Shown: positions 57,517-64,000 of the stretch, piece after piece | Layout of the letters: the number at the start of each line of letters is the position of its first letter | Position numbering within the stretch: position 1 is the first letter of the stretch | Origin: UM-FILTER-47-13 sp964445195 | Lineage (GTDB): Bacteria > Pseudomonadota > Alphaproteobacteria > Micavibrionales > Micavibrionaceae | Reading direction: 5' to 3' | Assembly: GCA_964445195.1 (NCBI GenBank) | Contig: CAYUKA010000005.1 | Location: 1-64,000, forward strand | Length of the DNA stretch: 64,000 bases | Notes under the pieces: generated by a model | Told to the model about the DNA's origin: nothing | Databases searched by the model: none | The model's input: only the letters and a program-made list of their open reading frames with translations | Made by a program: the position numbers and the translations under genes

Positions 57517-58437
57517 GTGTACCCGCAAGTGCTTGCCTATCCGGCGCTGTCTTTTTTGCAGCATCAGCTTCAACTGATGCAGGCATTCAATGACATCGGC
57601 TTCAGCCTGCTGGTGCCGGGAACAGCGGCCGGACGCAGTGGCCCAAAAACCCTTGATGGCGCCCCTTTACCCAAAAGCTTAAAACTGGCTTTCTCCAAAG
57701 CCGCCGATAACGACCGTATCAGCCGCCTGTTCGCCGAAGACATCAAAGCCAAGATCGACCCGGACCGCTATGTGGTCAAACGCGACGCCGCTGTGTTTGA
57801 TACGGCCATTGAATGCGGCGGTGCGGCTTTTCTTTATGACGAGGAAACGATGGAGGCCCATACGCTTAGCATCGCTTACCATGTCCATAAGGATAAAGCC
57901 CATGCCGAAGACGGCAAGCATCACGATTATACCGAAATCGGCACGTCGCTGACCCGCATCGCCGGATTCAAGAGCGCCCAGGTTGTCATCGCCGCGCTGG
58001 CCCTGAAAGAATGGTGGGAACGTCATCCCAACGATACGATCGTCACGGAGATCCTGCCCGATAACGGCCCGTCGCTCAGCGCCTATCACAAAAACCTGCG
58101 CTGGGAAGAAATCAAGGACAAGGCCAAGACAGATGAGCTTCACCGGCTCTGCAACGAATCGATCAGCCCGGAGGATCAGGGCCGCCAGACAATCTGGTTC
58201 GGCTGTACCGATACTGTCGTGCCGGAACTGGCCCGGATGCTGCTGAACTTCATGAAACAGGGCTCGCTGGTCCACAAAAACAAGCAGGACGAAATCAAGC
58301 TCGACCTGAGCGCCCTGTCCGGAATCGGCCTGACCCGCAAGCGGCTGGAGATGATCGCCGACGGCATCACCGACCGTCAGAAGCTGGGGCAGGATCCACA
58401 GACAACAACATCCTGTTGCGGCGGCCCGCGCCCCTAA
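57517..58437 (+). CDS. Hypothetical protein
   Basis: A 306-residue soluble protein starting at GTG (MYPQVLAYPALSFLQHQLQL). No domain is recognised. It has a central alpha/beta part (HTLSIAYHVHKDKAHAEDGK, then LTRIAGFKSAQVVIAALAL) and ends in a Cys-Cys pair (TSCCGGPRP). It is not exported: no signal peptide. AAAGG occurs about 13 bases before the GTG. Its position between yejE and an amidohydrolase gives no functional hint. Confidence 0.7.
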   Translation: MYPQVLAYPALSFLQHQLQLMQAFNDIGFSLLVPGTAAGRSGPKTLDGAPLPKSLKLAFSKAADNDRISRLFAEDIKAKIDPDRYVVKRDAAVFDTAIECGGAAFLYDEETMEAHTLSIAYHVHKDKAHAEDGKHHDYTEIGTSLTRIAGFKSAQVVIAALALKEWWERHPNDTIVTEILPDNGPSLSAYHKNLRWEEIKDKAKTDELHRLCNESISPEDQGRQTIWFGCTDTVVPELARMLLNFMKQGSLVHKNKQDEIKLDLSALSGIGLTRKRLEMIADGITDRQKLGQDPQTTTSCCGGPRP

Positions 58438-58521
58438 AAGATCAAGCGATACCGTCTTGAAGACGCTGTGAAAAACCGGCATAAACAAAGACTATACCCC
58501 GGATTATAAAAGGATACCGCC

Positions 58522-59718
58522 ATGCCCGTGATTAATTCCATTGCCGACCAGCAGGACCAGTTTGCCGCCCTGCGGCACGAGCTCCACCAGAACCCGCAAA
58601 CCTGCTTTGAAGAAACCTTCGCCGCCGGGCTGGTCAAAAAGCAGCTGGAAGAATGGGGCATTCCTTACAAGGACGGTTATGCCGTCACCGGCGTTGTCGC
58701 CACGATCGAGGGGCAGAAAACAGACTCCGGCAAGGCCATGGCCCTGCGCGCCGATATTGATGCGCTGGATATCGTTGAGGAATCGGGGGTCCCCTACGCC
58801 TCGAAAATTCCGGGCAAAATGCATGCCTGCGGCCATGACGGCCATACGGCCACGTTGCTGGCCGCGGCAAAGTTCCTGAACGATAACCGCAATTTTAACG
58901 GCACCGTCCACCTGATCTTCCAACCGGCCGAAGAAGGCGGCGGCGGCGCTTACAAGATGATCGAGGAGGGCCTGTTCAGGGACTTCGCCTGCGATTACGT
59001 GTTCGGCCTGCATAACTGGCCTTTCCTGCCCGCGGGTCAAATCGCGACCCGCACCGGCCCGATTATGGCGTCGACTGACCGCTTCGACATCATCATCAGG
59101 GGTAAGGGCGGCCACGCCGCCGTGCCGCACGAAACCATCGACCCGGTCGTGGCCGGCGCCCAGATTGTCAGCGCCCTGCAAAGCATTGTCAGCCGTAACG
59201 TCGCCCCGGTCGACCAGGGCGTTGTCACAGTCGCGAACTTTAATGCCGGCACCGGCGCCGATAACATTATCGCCGGCACAGCGGCCTTAAGCGGCACAAT
59301 CCGCGCCTTCCGGCAGGAAACCCGTGAATTCCTGCATAAACGTATCCGCGAGATCGTCGACTATGTCGCCAAGGCCCATATGACCGAGGCCGAAATCGAC
59401 ATTGCAGCCGGCTACGCCCCGACGGTCAACAGCGCCGACGGCGCGGCCATGGCCGCCGAAGCCGCCGCGCATATTGTCGACGCCGGGAATGTCGATACGG
59501 ATATCGAACCAACCATGGGCGCGGAGGATTTCGGCGCTTACCTGATGGAAAAGCCGGGAGCCTTCATTTTCGTCGGCCAGGGCGTTCCGGGCGATAAGGA
59601 CAGCCCGCATAATTTCGGCCTGCACAGCCCCTATTACGATTTCAACGACGATATCATCCCGGTCGGCGCCAGCCTGTTCGCGACGCTGGTCGAACAATAT
59701 ATGCCGCTGGATAAATAA
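58522..59718 (+). CDS. M20-family metal amidohydrolase
   Basis: Zinc-type amidohydrolase/aminoacylase of the M20D (hippurate hydrolase-like) group. The 398-residue protein shows ALRADIDALDIVEESG, the metal-binding HACGHDGHTATLLAAAKF, the catalytic Glu in LIFQPAEEGGGGAYKMIEEG, the GLHNWPFLPAG block and the dimerisation domain (RGKGGHAAVPHETIDPVV). It removes acyl groups from amino acids or related compounds; the substrate cannot be told. A ribosome site (AAAGGATA) precedes the ATG. The following peptidase and arg genes suggest a general amino-acid metabolism neighbourhood. Confidence 0.92.
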   Translation: MPVINSIADQQDQFAALRHELHQNPQTCFEETFAAGLVKKQLEEWGIPYKDGYAVTGVVATIEGQKTDSGKAMALRADIDALDIVEESGVPYASKIPGKMHACGHDGHTATLLAAAKFLNDNRNFNGTVHLIFQPAEEGGGGAYKMIEEGLFRDFACDYVFGLHNWPFLPAGQIATRTGPIMASTDRFDIIIRGKGGHAAVPHETIDPVVAGAQIVSALQSIVSRNVAPVDQGVVTVANFNAGTGADNIIAGTAALSGTIRAFRQETREFLHKRIREIVDYVAKAHMTEAEIDIAAGYAPTVNSADGAAMAAEAAAHIVDAGNVDTDIEPTMGAEDFGAYLMEKPGAFIFVGQGVPGDKDSPHNFGLHSPYYDFNDDIIPVGASLFATLVEQYMPLDK

Positions 59719-59720
59719 AA

Positions 59721-59750
59721 TTGACACTATGAAATATGTAATATTATATT
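59721..59750 (+). promoter_or_regulatory. Promoter with start codon at the predicted transcript start
   Basis: TTGACA (59721-59726), 18-base spacer, TATATT (59745-59750), six bases, then the ATG at 59757. No ribosome site exists between them, so a leaderless mRNA is predicted for the pyroglutamyl-peptidase-like gene. Confidence 0.6.
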
Positions 59751-59756
59751 TCCGGG

Positions 59757-60347
59757 ATGGCGGCAAACATCCTTATCACAGGGTTCGGCCCTTTCCCCGA
59801 CCAGCCCTATAACCCCAGCAGCGGGCTTGTGGGTACCTTGTCTGTGCTTTTTTCCGGCGCAGCCAACACGCGCTTCCTGATATTGCCAACAGAATATGGC
59901 AGGGGGTTGGGACAATTGAATGACGAACTAACCGCCTATGACCCTGATGTCGTCATGTGCTTTGGTGTTGCCGCTCAAACGCAGGCAATCGGTCTGGAAA
60001 AAGTCGCCCATAACTGGCGCTCCTGCAGAATACCCGATGCCGCGCGCTATGTGCCTTCAGATCCGCTTATAGAACCCGGCGGCCCCAAACATCTGCAAAG
60101 CACCCTACCTTTGCACACCCATATGACCGGGTTGAGGGACCGTCACATCCCCGTAGACATTTCAGAGGATGCGGGCCTCTATATCTGCAACGCGGCACTT
60201 TATAATATATTAGCGCATGCCCGCCGCCGGGAAAAACCCGTTGCCGCGGGTTTCATACATATACCCGACCCTTTGCGCAGCGGTAATCCGGGCCACCAGG
60301 ACTTGCAGGACGCCGGGCAGTTTATGCTGTCCACATTCATGCCCTGA
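59757..60347 (+). CDS. Pyroglutamyl-peptidase I-like protein (C15 family)
   Basis: Removes N-terminal pyroglutamate from peptides. The 196-residue protein shows the family start NILITGFGPFPDQPYNPS, the region with the catalytic glutamate (FGVAAQTQAIGLEKVAHNWR), the nucleophile motif SEDAGLYICNAALYNIL (Cys) and the catalytic His region AAGFIHIPD. All three catalytic residue positions seem filled. Length is slightly below the usual 210-220. The ATG stands at the expected start of transcription with no ribosome site. It is divergent in function from, and just upstream of, the arg operon. Confidence 0.88.
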   Translation: MAANILITGFGPFPDQPYNPSSGLVGTLSVLFSGAANTRFLILPTEYGRGLGQLNDELTAYDPDVVMCFGVAAQTQAIGLEKVAHNWRSCRIPDAARYVPSDPLIEPGGPKHLQSTLPLHTHMTGLRDRHIPVDISEDAGLYICNAALYNILAHARRREKPVAAGFIHIPDPLRSGNPGHQDLQDAGQFMLSTFMP

Positions 60348-60387
60348 CCGGATTCCGCAGGGCGCACGCACACCGGAAAAATAAAGT

Positions 60388-60420
60388 TTGACACGATGCA
60401 CCGTATTTTGTTTTTATAAT
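60388..60420 (+). promoter_or_regulatory. Promoter candidate of the arg leader
   Basis: TTGACA (60388-60393) and a perfect TATAAT (60415-60420). The spacer of 21 bases is longer than normal, which lowers confidence in the -35. The leader ATG lies seven bases after the -10 box. Confidence 0.5.
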
Positions 60421-60426
60421 GTCGCT

Positions 60427-60504
60427 ATGATGAATGTAATTGCACAAGCCTTTGTTGCCCCGCGCCGACGCCCGCGACCGATGACCGCCGGTCACCGGGG
60501 CTAA
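60427..60504 (+). CDS. Arginine-rich leader peptide of the arg operon (candidate)
   Basis: A 25-codon frame, ATG-ATG at 60427 to TAA at 60502, coding MMNVIAQAFVAPRRRPRPMT followed by AGHRG. Four of its five arginine codons fall within 15 bases (60463-60477, CGC CGA CGC CCG CGA). It lies directly upstream of argC and is followed by RNA segments that can pair in mutually exclusive ways, as in amino-acid attenuators. There is no ribosome site; translation would begin at or near the 5' end of the transcript. The coding status rests on composition and layout only. Confidence 0.6.
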   Translation: MMNVIAQAFVAPRRRPRPMTAGHRG

Positions 60505-60593
60505 GGTTATGTGCCTGATTACACGCAAGATTTTCCAGACCATAACCGTTAAAAACTCGCAGACCGGCACCCCCCTGGGCCGGTAGCGTTTGT
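60482..60593 (+). promoter_or_regulatory. Attenuator-like RNA structure upstream of argC
   Basis: Segment 1 TGACC (60482-60486) pairs with GGTCA (60490-60494). Segment 2 GCCGGT (60487-60492) can instead pair with segment 3 ACCGGC (60563-60568). Segment 3 can alternatively pair with segment 4 GCCGGT (60579-60584), giving a hairpin followed by GTTTGTT, a weak terminator tail. A 7-bp stem GGTTATG (60505)/CATAACC (60541) lies between and brings segments 2 and 3 closer. TTTGTTGCCC is repeated at 60451 and 60590. Confidence 0.55.
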
Positions 60594-60639
60594 TGCCCGT
60601 TCAGGCTTTTGACCAAGGACAGATGAACGGATAACAAAA

Positions 60640-61641
60640 ATGAGTAACAAGACAGTCAAAATTTCCATTATCGGCGTGACCGGCTATACCGGCACCGAGC
60701 TGCTGCGGGTTCTGCTGCAACATCCCAACGCCGAGATCGCCTACCTCGTCTCGCGGCAATATCAGGACGAGCCGCTGGGCAAGGTCTTTCCCCGGCTACA
60801 GCATGTAAAAGACCTGACCGTCACCGACACGGATTACGAAACGGTCGCCCGGGACAGCGATATCGTATTCCTGTGCCTGCCGCACGTCGCTTCACAGGAA
60901 GTCGCGCCGGTCTTCCTCGGCAAAACCAGGCTGATCGACATGTCGGCCGATTTCCGGCTTGGCGATGCGCAGACATTCCAGAAATACTACCATACCGAAC
61001 ATCAGCGGCCGGACCTGTTGGACGGCCGTTTTGTTTACGGGCTGCCGGAATTGTACCGCGACGAGATCGCACAGGCTGATGCGATCGCCAATCCCGGCTG
61101 TTTCGCCCTGCTGGTCCAGCTTTTACTCTACCCGTTCAAGGGCCGGATGGACCGGGCCGATGTCATCGCCGTGTCCGGCACCAGCGGCGGCGGCCGCAAG
61201 CCGCGCGATCCGGTCGATCACCCGGCCTGCGCCCAGAATATCCGCAGCTATCTTGTCAACGAGCACCGCCATATCCCGGAGATCCTCGCGACAACCGGGC
61301 TTACAGAAAGCAAACTAAACTTCGCGCCGACGGTCGGCCCGTTCCTGCGCGGCATTTTCGCCCATGCCTTCCTGAGCGGCGCGGATATAGACGCATTCGT
61401 CAACCCCTTTACAGAGTCGCCTTTTGTACGGGTCACCGACAAAACCGAAATGACCAATGTCGTCAGCACTAATTTCGTCGACCTGTCATACACAGCCGGC
61501 CATGACGGCACGGTTATCGCGCAGGGCGCGCTTGATAACCTGCTGAAAGGCGCGGCCGGGACGGCGGTGCAGAATATGAACCTGATGTGCGGGCTTGACG
61601 AGCAGGCGGGCCTTCATTTCAACAGCCCGGTTTACCCTTAA
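60640..61641 (+). CDS. argC: N-acetyl-gamma-glutamyl-phosphate reductase
   Basis: NADPH-dependent third step of arginine synthesis. The 333-residue protein has the nucleotide-binding start ISIIGVTGYTGTELLRVLLQ, the catalytic cysteine in ANPGCFALLVQLLLYPFKG, and the substrate-binding TSGGGRKPRDP and NEHRHIPEI regions. First gene of argC-argB-argD-argF, each closely spaced. The ATG at 60640 is preceded by an AAGGA at about 24 bases and a poor close site. Confidence 0.94.
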   Translation: MSNKTVKISIIGVTGYTGTELLRVLLQHPNAEIAYLVSRQYQDEPLGKVFPRLQHVKDLTVTDTDYETVARDSDIVFLCLPHVASQEVAPVFLGKTRLIDMSADFRLGDAQTFQKYYHTEHQRPDLLDGRFVYGLPELYRDEIAQADAIANPGCFALLVQLLLYPFKGRMDRADVIAVSGTSGGGRKPRDPVDHPACAQNIRSYLVNEHRHIPEILATTGLTESKLNFAPTVGPFLRGIFAHAFLSGADIDAFVNPFTESPFVRVTDKTEMTNVVSTNFVDLSYTAGHDGTVIAQGALDNLLKGAAGTAVQNMNLMCGLDEQAGLHFNSPVYP

Positions 61642-61654
61642 GGGAGCGCACATC

Positions 61655-62551
61655 ATGATGGATAATTTAAAACAGTTTTACCGCAAGCGCTTTACGAACA
61701 AGATTTTCGTTCTGAAGGCCGGCGGACGCATTATCACCGACGATGCGGCGCGGATGAATTTGCTGCGCACGATCAAGAAGCTGAACCGGGACAATATCAA
61801 AGTCCTGCTCATCTATGGCGGCGGCCAGGCGATTGATGAGGCTATCGCCGCCGAAGACCGCAAGCCGCTTAAAATCGACGGGCGGCGCATTACCTCGGCC
61901 GAAGATATCGCAACCGTCAAAAAAGTCCTGACCGGCGATCTCGGCATGCGCCTGTCGGAAAGCATGGCGGAGCTCGGCCTTGACGGCTATTGCCTGAACG
62001 CCCTGCCGCCAAACTGGGGCAAGGTCAAACGCCGCCCGAAACAGGACGGCATCACCCGCTATGACGGCACGCTGGAGAGCATTGACGCAAAAACCATCAA
62101 GGGATTTTTCGCCGGCACGCAGCTCGTTGTCTGCCCTTGCCTCGGCCTGCTTGATAACGGCGATACGATCAACATTAATGCTGATAACGCCGCTGTCGCG
62201 CTCTCGGCAGGCTGCCGCTGTGCGAAGCTCGTCTTCTTAAGCGATGTTGACGGGATCAGCGTCAACGGCCAGATCGCGTCTGTCTTACGCGCACGCGACC
62301 TCAGCGCGCTGATCGCCGACGGCACCATCACCGGCGGCATGCAGGTCAAGGCAGAAAACTGTATCGAAGCGCTGCAGGCCGGGGTCAAACGGGTTCATAT
62401 CCTGAACGGTTTCCGCAAGGACGCGCTGCTCAAGGAAGTCTATACACCCGACGGCGACGGCACGATGATCGTCCGCTATGACGAAAAGAAAAAATACGAA
62501 ACCAACGAACTGTCGGCGCTTGCCAAAATGAGGACCGCGCTATGCCTGTAA
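61655..62551 (+). CDS. argB: Acetylglutamate kinase
   Basis: Phosphorylates N-acetylglutamate; second step of arginine synthesis. The 298-residue amino-acid kinase has the glycine loops FVLKAGGRIITDD and LLIYGGGQAIDEA, KLVFLSDVDGISVNG, and the substrate-binding DNGDTININADNAAVALSAG. I chose the ATG at 61655 with GGGAG ten bases upstream; the second ATG at 61658 is equivalent. The central part contains residues (NWGKVKRRPKQDGITRYDG) that look like an insertion relative to the enterobacterial enzyme. It overlaps argD by ten bases. Confidence 0.92.
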   Translation: MMDNLKQFYRKRFTNKIFVLKAGGRIITDDAARMNLLRTIKKLNRDNIKVLLIYGGGQAIDEAIAAEDRKPLKIDGRRITSAEDIATVKKVLTGDLGMRLSESMAELGLDGYCLNALPPNWGKVKRRPKQDGITRYDGTLESIDAKTIKGFFAGTQLVVCPCLGLLDNGDTININADNAAVALSAGCRCAKLVFLSDVDGISVNGQIASVLRARDLSALIADGTITGGMQVKAENCIEALQAGVKRVHILNGFRKDALLKEVYTPDGDGTMIVRYDEKKKYETNELSALAKMRTALCL

Positions 62552-63741
62552 CGGACGATATCATTCAAAAATCACACGATTACCTGATGCCGACCTACCC
62601 GCTGCAGGGTATCGTTCTGGAACGTGGTGAGGGATGCTATCTTTATGATACAGAAGGGAAAAAATATCTCGACGTTGCGGCGGGTATCGCCGTGTGTTCG
62701 CTCGGTCACGCCCATCCCGGCTATATCGAAACGGCGACGGCGCAAATGGGCAAGTTCATTATGTGCCCCGGCTCCTACCCGACCGGGCCGCGCGCCGCCT
62801 GCGCCGAATATCTCGTCACGCACAGCGCCTTCGACCAGGTCTTTTTCAGCAATTCCGGCGCCGAAGCCATTGAAGGCGCGCTGAAGCTGGCCCGCAAATG
62901 GGCGCATGAGCACAAGGGCGAAGACTGCAAGGAATTCATTTGCTTTCGCAATTCCTTCCATGGCCGGACCTTCGGCGCCGTCAGCATCACCGAAAAGTCA
63001 AAGCACCAGCCATGGTTCGCCCCGTACCTGCCCGGCGCGCATTTCGCGGACCTGAATGACATCGACTCGGTCAAAGAACTACTTTCCGATAAAATCTGCG
63101 CGCTTGTCGTCGAGCCGGTACAGGGCGAAAGCGGCATCCGCCCGGCTGATCCTGCATTTTTACAGGCGCTGCGGGACTTATGCGATGAACACAATATCCT
63201 GCTGGTCTTTGATGAAATCCAGTGCGGAATCGGCCGCCTAGGCACACTGTTCGCGTACCAGCATTTCGGTGTCACGCCCGATATCCTCTGCCTTGCCAAG
63301 GGGCTGGGCAACGGCTACCCGGTCGGCGCGCTCATGGCCGGGCAGGATCTGGCGGCCTGTTTCGGCGGCGGCGTGCATGGCACGACCTATGGCGGCAATC
63401 CGCTGGCGACACGCCTCGCCTTGTTCGTTCTGCAGCAAATTAACCGGCCCGCCTTCCTTGAAAATGTCATAGAAACCGGGGCTTCTCTGCGGGCAGGTCT
63501 GCAAAAACTGCAGCAAAAAACCGGCCGTATTGAAGAGGTGCGCGGCATCGGCCTGATGATCGGCGTCGATATCAACGGCGATTTCGCCGCCCTGATGAAA
63601 GAGTTACTGGCCGCCGGACTGATGGCGACCAAGGCGGGGGAGAAGACGCTGCGCCTGACACCGCCGCTGATCGCCGGGCCGGACGAAGTGAAACTCTGCC
63701 TGGAGATACTCGAACAGGTTCTTGTCAAAGGAGATGCATGA
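62542..63741 (+). CDS. argD: Acetylornithine aminotransferase
   Basis: Pyridoxal-phosphate transaminase of arginine synthesis. The 399-residue protein shows the start block GEGCYLYDTEGKKYLDVAAG, the phosphate-binding FFSNSGAEAIEGALKLAR, FRNSFHGRTFGAVSIT, VVEPVQGESGIRPAD, the cofactor Asp in LLVFDEIQCGIGRLGTLFAY and the Schiff-base lysine in LCLAKGLGNGYPVGALM. Overlaps argB by ten bases and argF by four. Confidence 0.95.
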   Translation: MPVTDDIIQKSHDYLMPTYPLQGIVLERGEGCYLYDTEGKKYLDVAAGIAVCSLGHAHPGYIETATAQMGKFIMCPGSYPTGPRAACAEYLVTHSAFDQVFFSNSGAEAIEGALKLARKWAHEHKGEDCKEFICFRNSFHGRTFGAVSITEKSKHQPWFAPYLPGAHFADLNDIDSVKELLSDKICALVVEPVQGESGIRPADPAFLQALRDLCDEHNILLVFDEIQCGIGRLGTLFAYQHFGVTPDILCLAKGLGNGYPVGALMAGQDLAACFGGGVHGTTYGGNPLATRLALFVLQQINRPAFLENVIETGASLRAGLQKLQQKTGRIEEVRGIGLMIGVDINGDFAALMKELLAAGLMATKAGEKTLRLTPPLIAGPDEVKLCLEILEQVLVKGDA

Positions 63742-64000
63742 TGAGCCATACTCGTCATTTTATCGACCTGCCGTCCGTGCCGGCTGATACGCTGAAAGCC
63801 ATCATGCAGGATGCGCACGGCATGAAGGCGATCAAATTCTCGCCGCCGCAGATTTTCGCCGGCCTGTCACTGGCGATGGTGTTCGACAAGCGCAGCACCC
63901 GCACGCGTATGAGCTTTGAAGTCGCGATGAAGCAGCTAGGCGGTCATACGATCGTCATGAATATGGAGGAAATGCAGCTCACCGGCGCCGAGAGCCTTGA
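63738..64000 (+). CDS. argF: Ornithine carbamoyltransferase (3' end cut by window)
   Basis: Converts ornithine and carbamoyl phosphate to citrulline. The frame opens at ATG 63738 (or 63741) and stays open to the window end, 87 codons. Visible residues include SHTRHFIDLPSVPADTLK, the carbamoyl-phosphate loop STRTRMSFEVAMKQLGG and MEEMQLTGAESL. A strong ribosome site (AAAGGAGATG) precedes it and it overlaps the argD stop. Identification is secure from the STRTR motif and position. Confidence 0.93.
   Translation, partial: MMSHTRHFIDLPSVPADTLKAIMQDAHGMKAIKFSPPQIFAGLSLAMVFDKRSTRTRMSFEVAMKQLGGHTIVMNMEEMQLTGAESL

Noticed and set aside
1..64000. Search for CRISPR arrays, tRNA, rRNA, transposase and phage genes
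   Set aside because: No regularly spaced direct repeats, no cloverleaf or rRNA-like sequence and no transposase or phage protein motifs were noticed in reading; a profile scan could still find a diverged RNA gene.

Overview
The window comes from an alphaproteobacterium of moderately high GC. The case rests on gene content: FlbT, FlaF, FliX, FlbD, a CtrA-type regulator, a TipF-like protein, an alphaproteobacterial DksA and KdsB. The combination suggests a deep-branching free-living or predatory-type lineage such as Rhodospirillales or Micavibrionales; that placement is an inference. No rRNA, tRNA, CRISPR array, transposase or phage gene was seen.

Positions 1-39,100 are almost one large flagellar region. 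Units in order: flgG(partial)-flgA-flgH; dksA and fliX on the minus strand; flgI-flgJ-flgN-like-fliK-flgD-flgE1-flgE2 with two tandem hook genes; a TPR-sulfotransferase; flagellin; flbT-flaF; a minus-strand FlaG-like gene; fliF-fliG-fliH-fliN-motA-flbD; a small minus-strand island (two unknown proteins and an OmpA-like lipoprotein); flhA; a minus-strand membrane protein resembling ATP-grasp enzymes; a DUF3137 protein; flhF-flhG; a second FliK-like protein; a membrane protein; fliJ/fliI on the minus strand; a diguanylate cyclase; and ctrA. FliX/FlbD (sigma-54 control), FlbT/FlaF (flagellin translation), FlhF/FlhG (placement and number), c-di-GMP proteins and CtrA together form the known alphaproteobacterial flagellar and cell-cycle control set.

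Positions 40,100-59,750 are mixed metabolism and envelope: pgsA, pyrD, a TipF-like degenerate EAL protein, a HAD phosphatase, a YejA/YejB/YejE peptide transporter split over about 12 kb, kdsB with an O-antigen-ligase-like gene and a PGAM-family gene, a pair of paralogous pseudopilins (one fused to a von Willebrand A domain), an M20 amidohydrolase and several unknown proteins. Small palindromic repeats and one 279-bp MITE-like element lie between genes here.

Positions 59,750-64,000 hold a pyroglutamyl-peptidase-like gene and then argC-argB-argD-argF(partial). The argC leader encodes a 25-codon peptide with an RRRPR cluster, followed by mutually exclusive RNA pairings, the layout of a ribosome-mediated attenuator responding to arginine. 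I consider this the most interesting regulatory signal in the window. Others are a helically phased row of five TTAA boxes in front of ctrA, several promoters whose start codon sits at the predicted transcription start (leaderless), and the pilin-vWA fusion.
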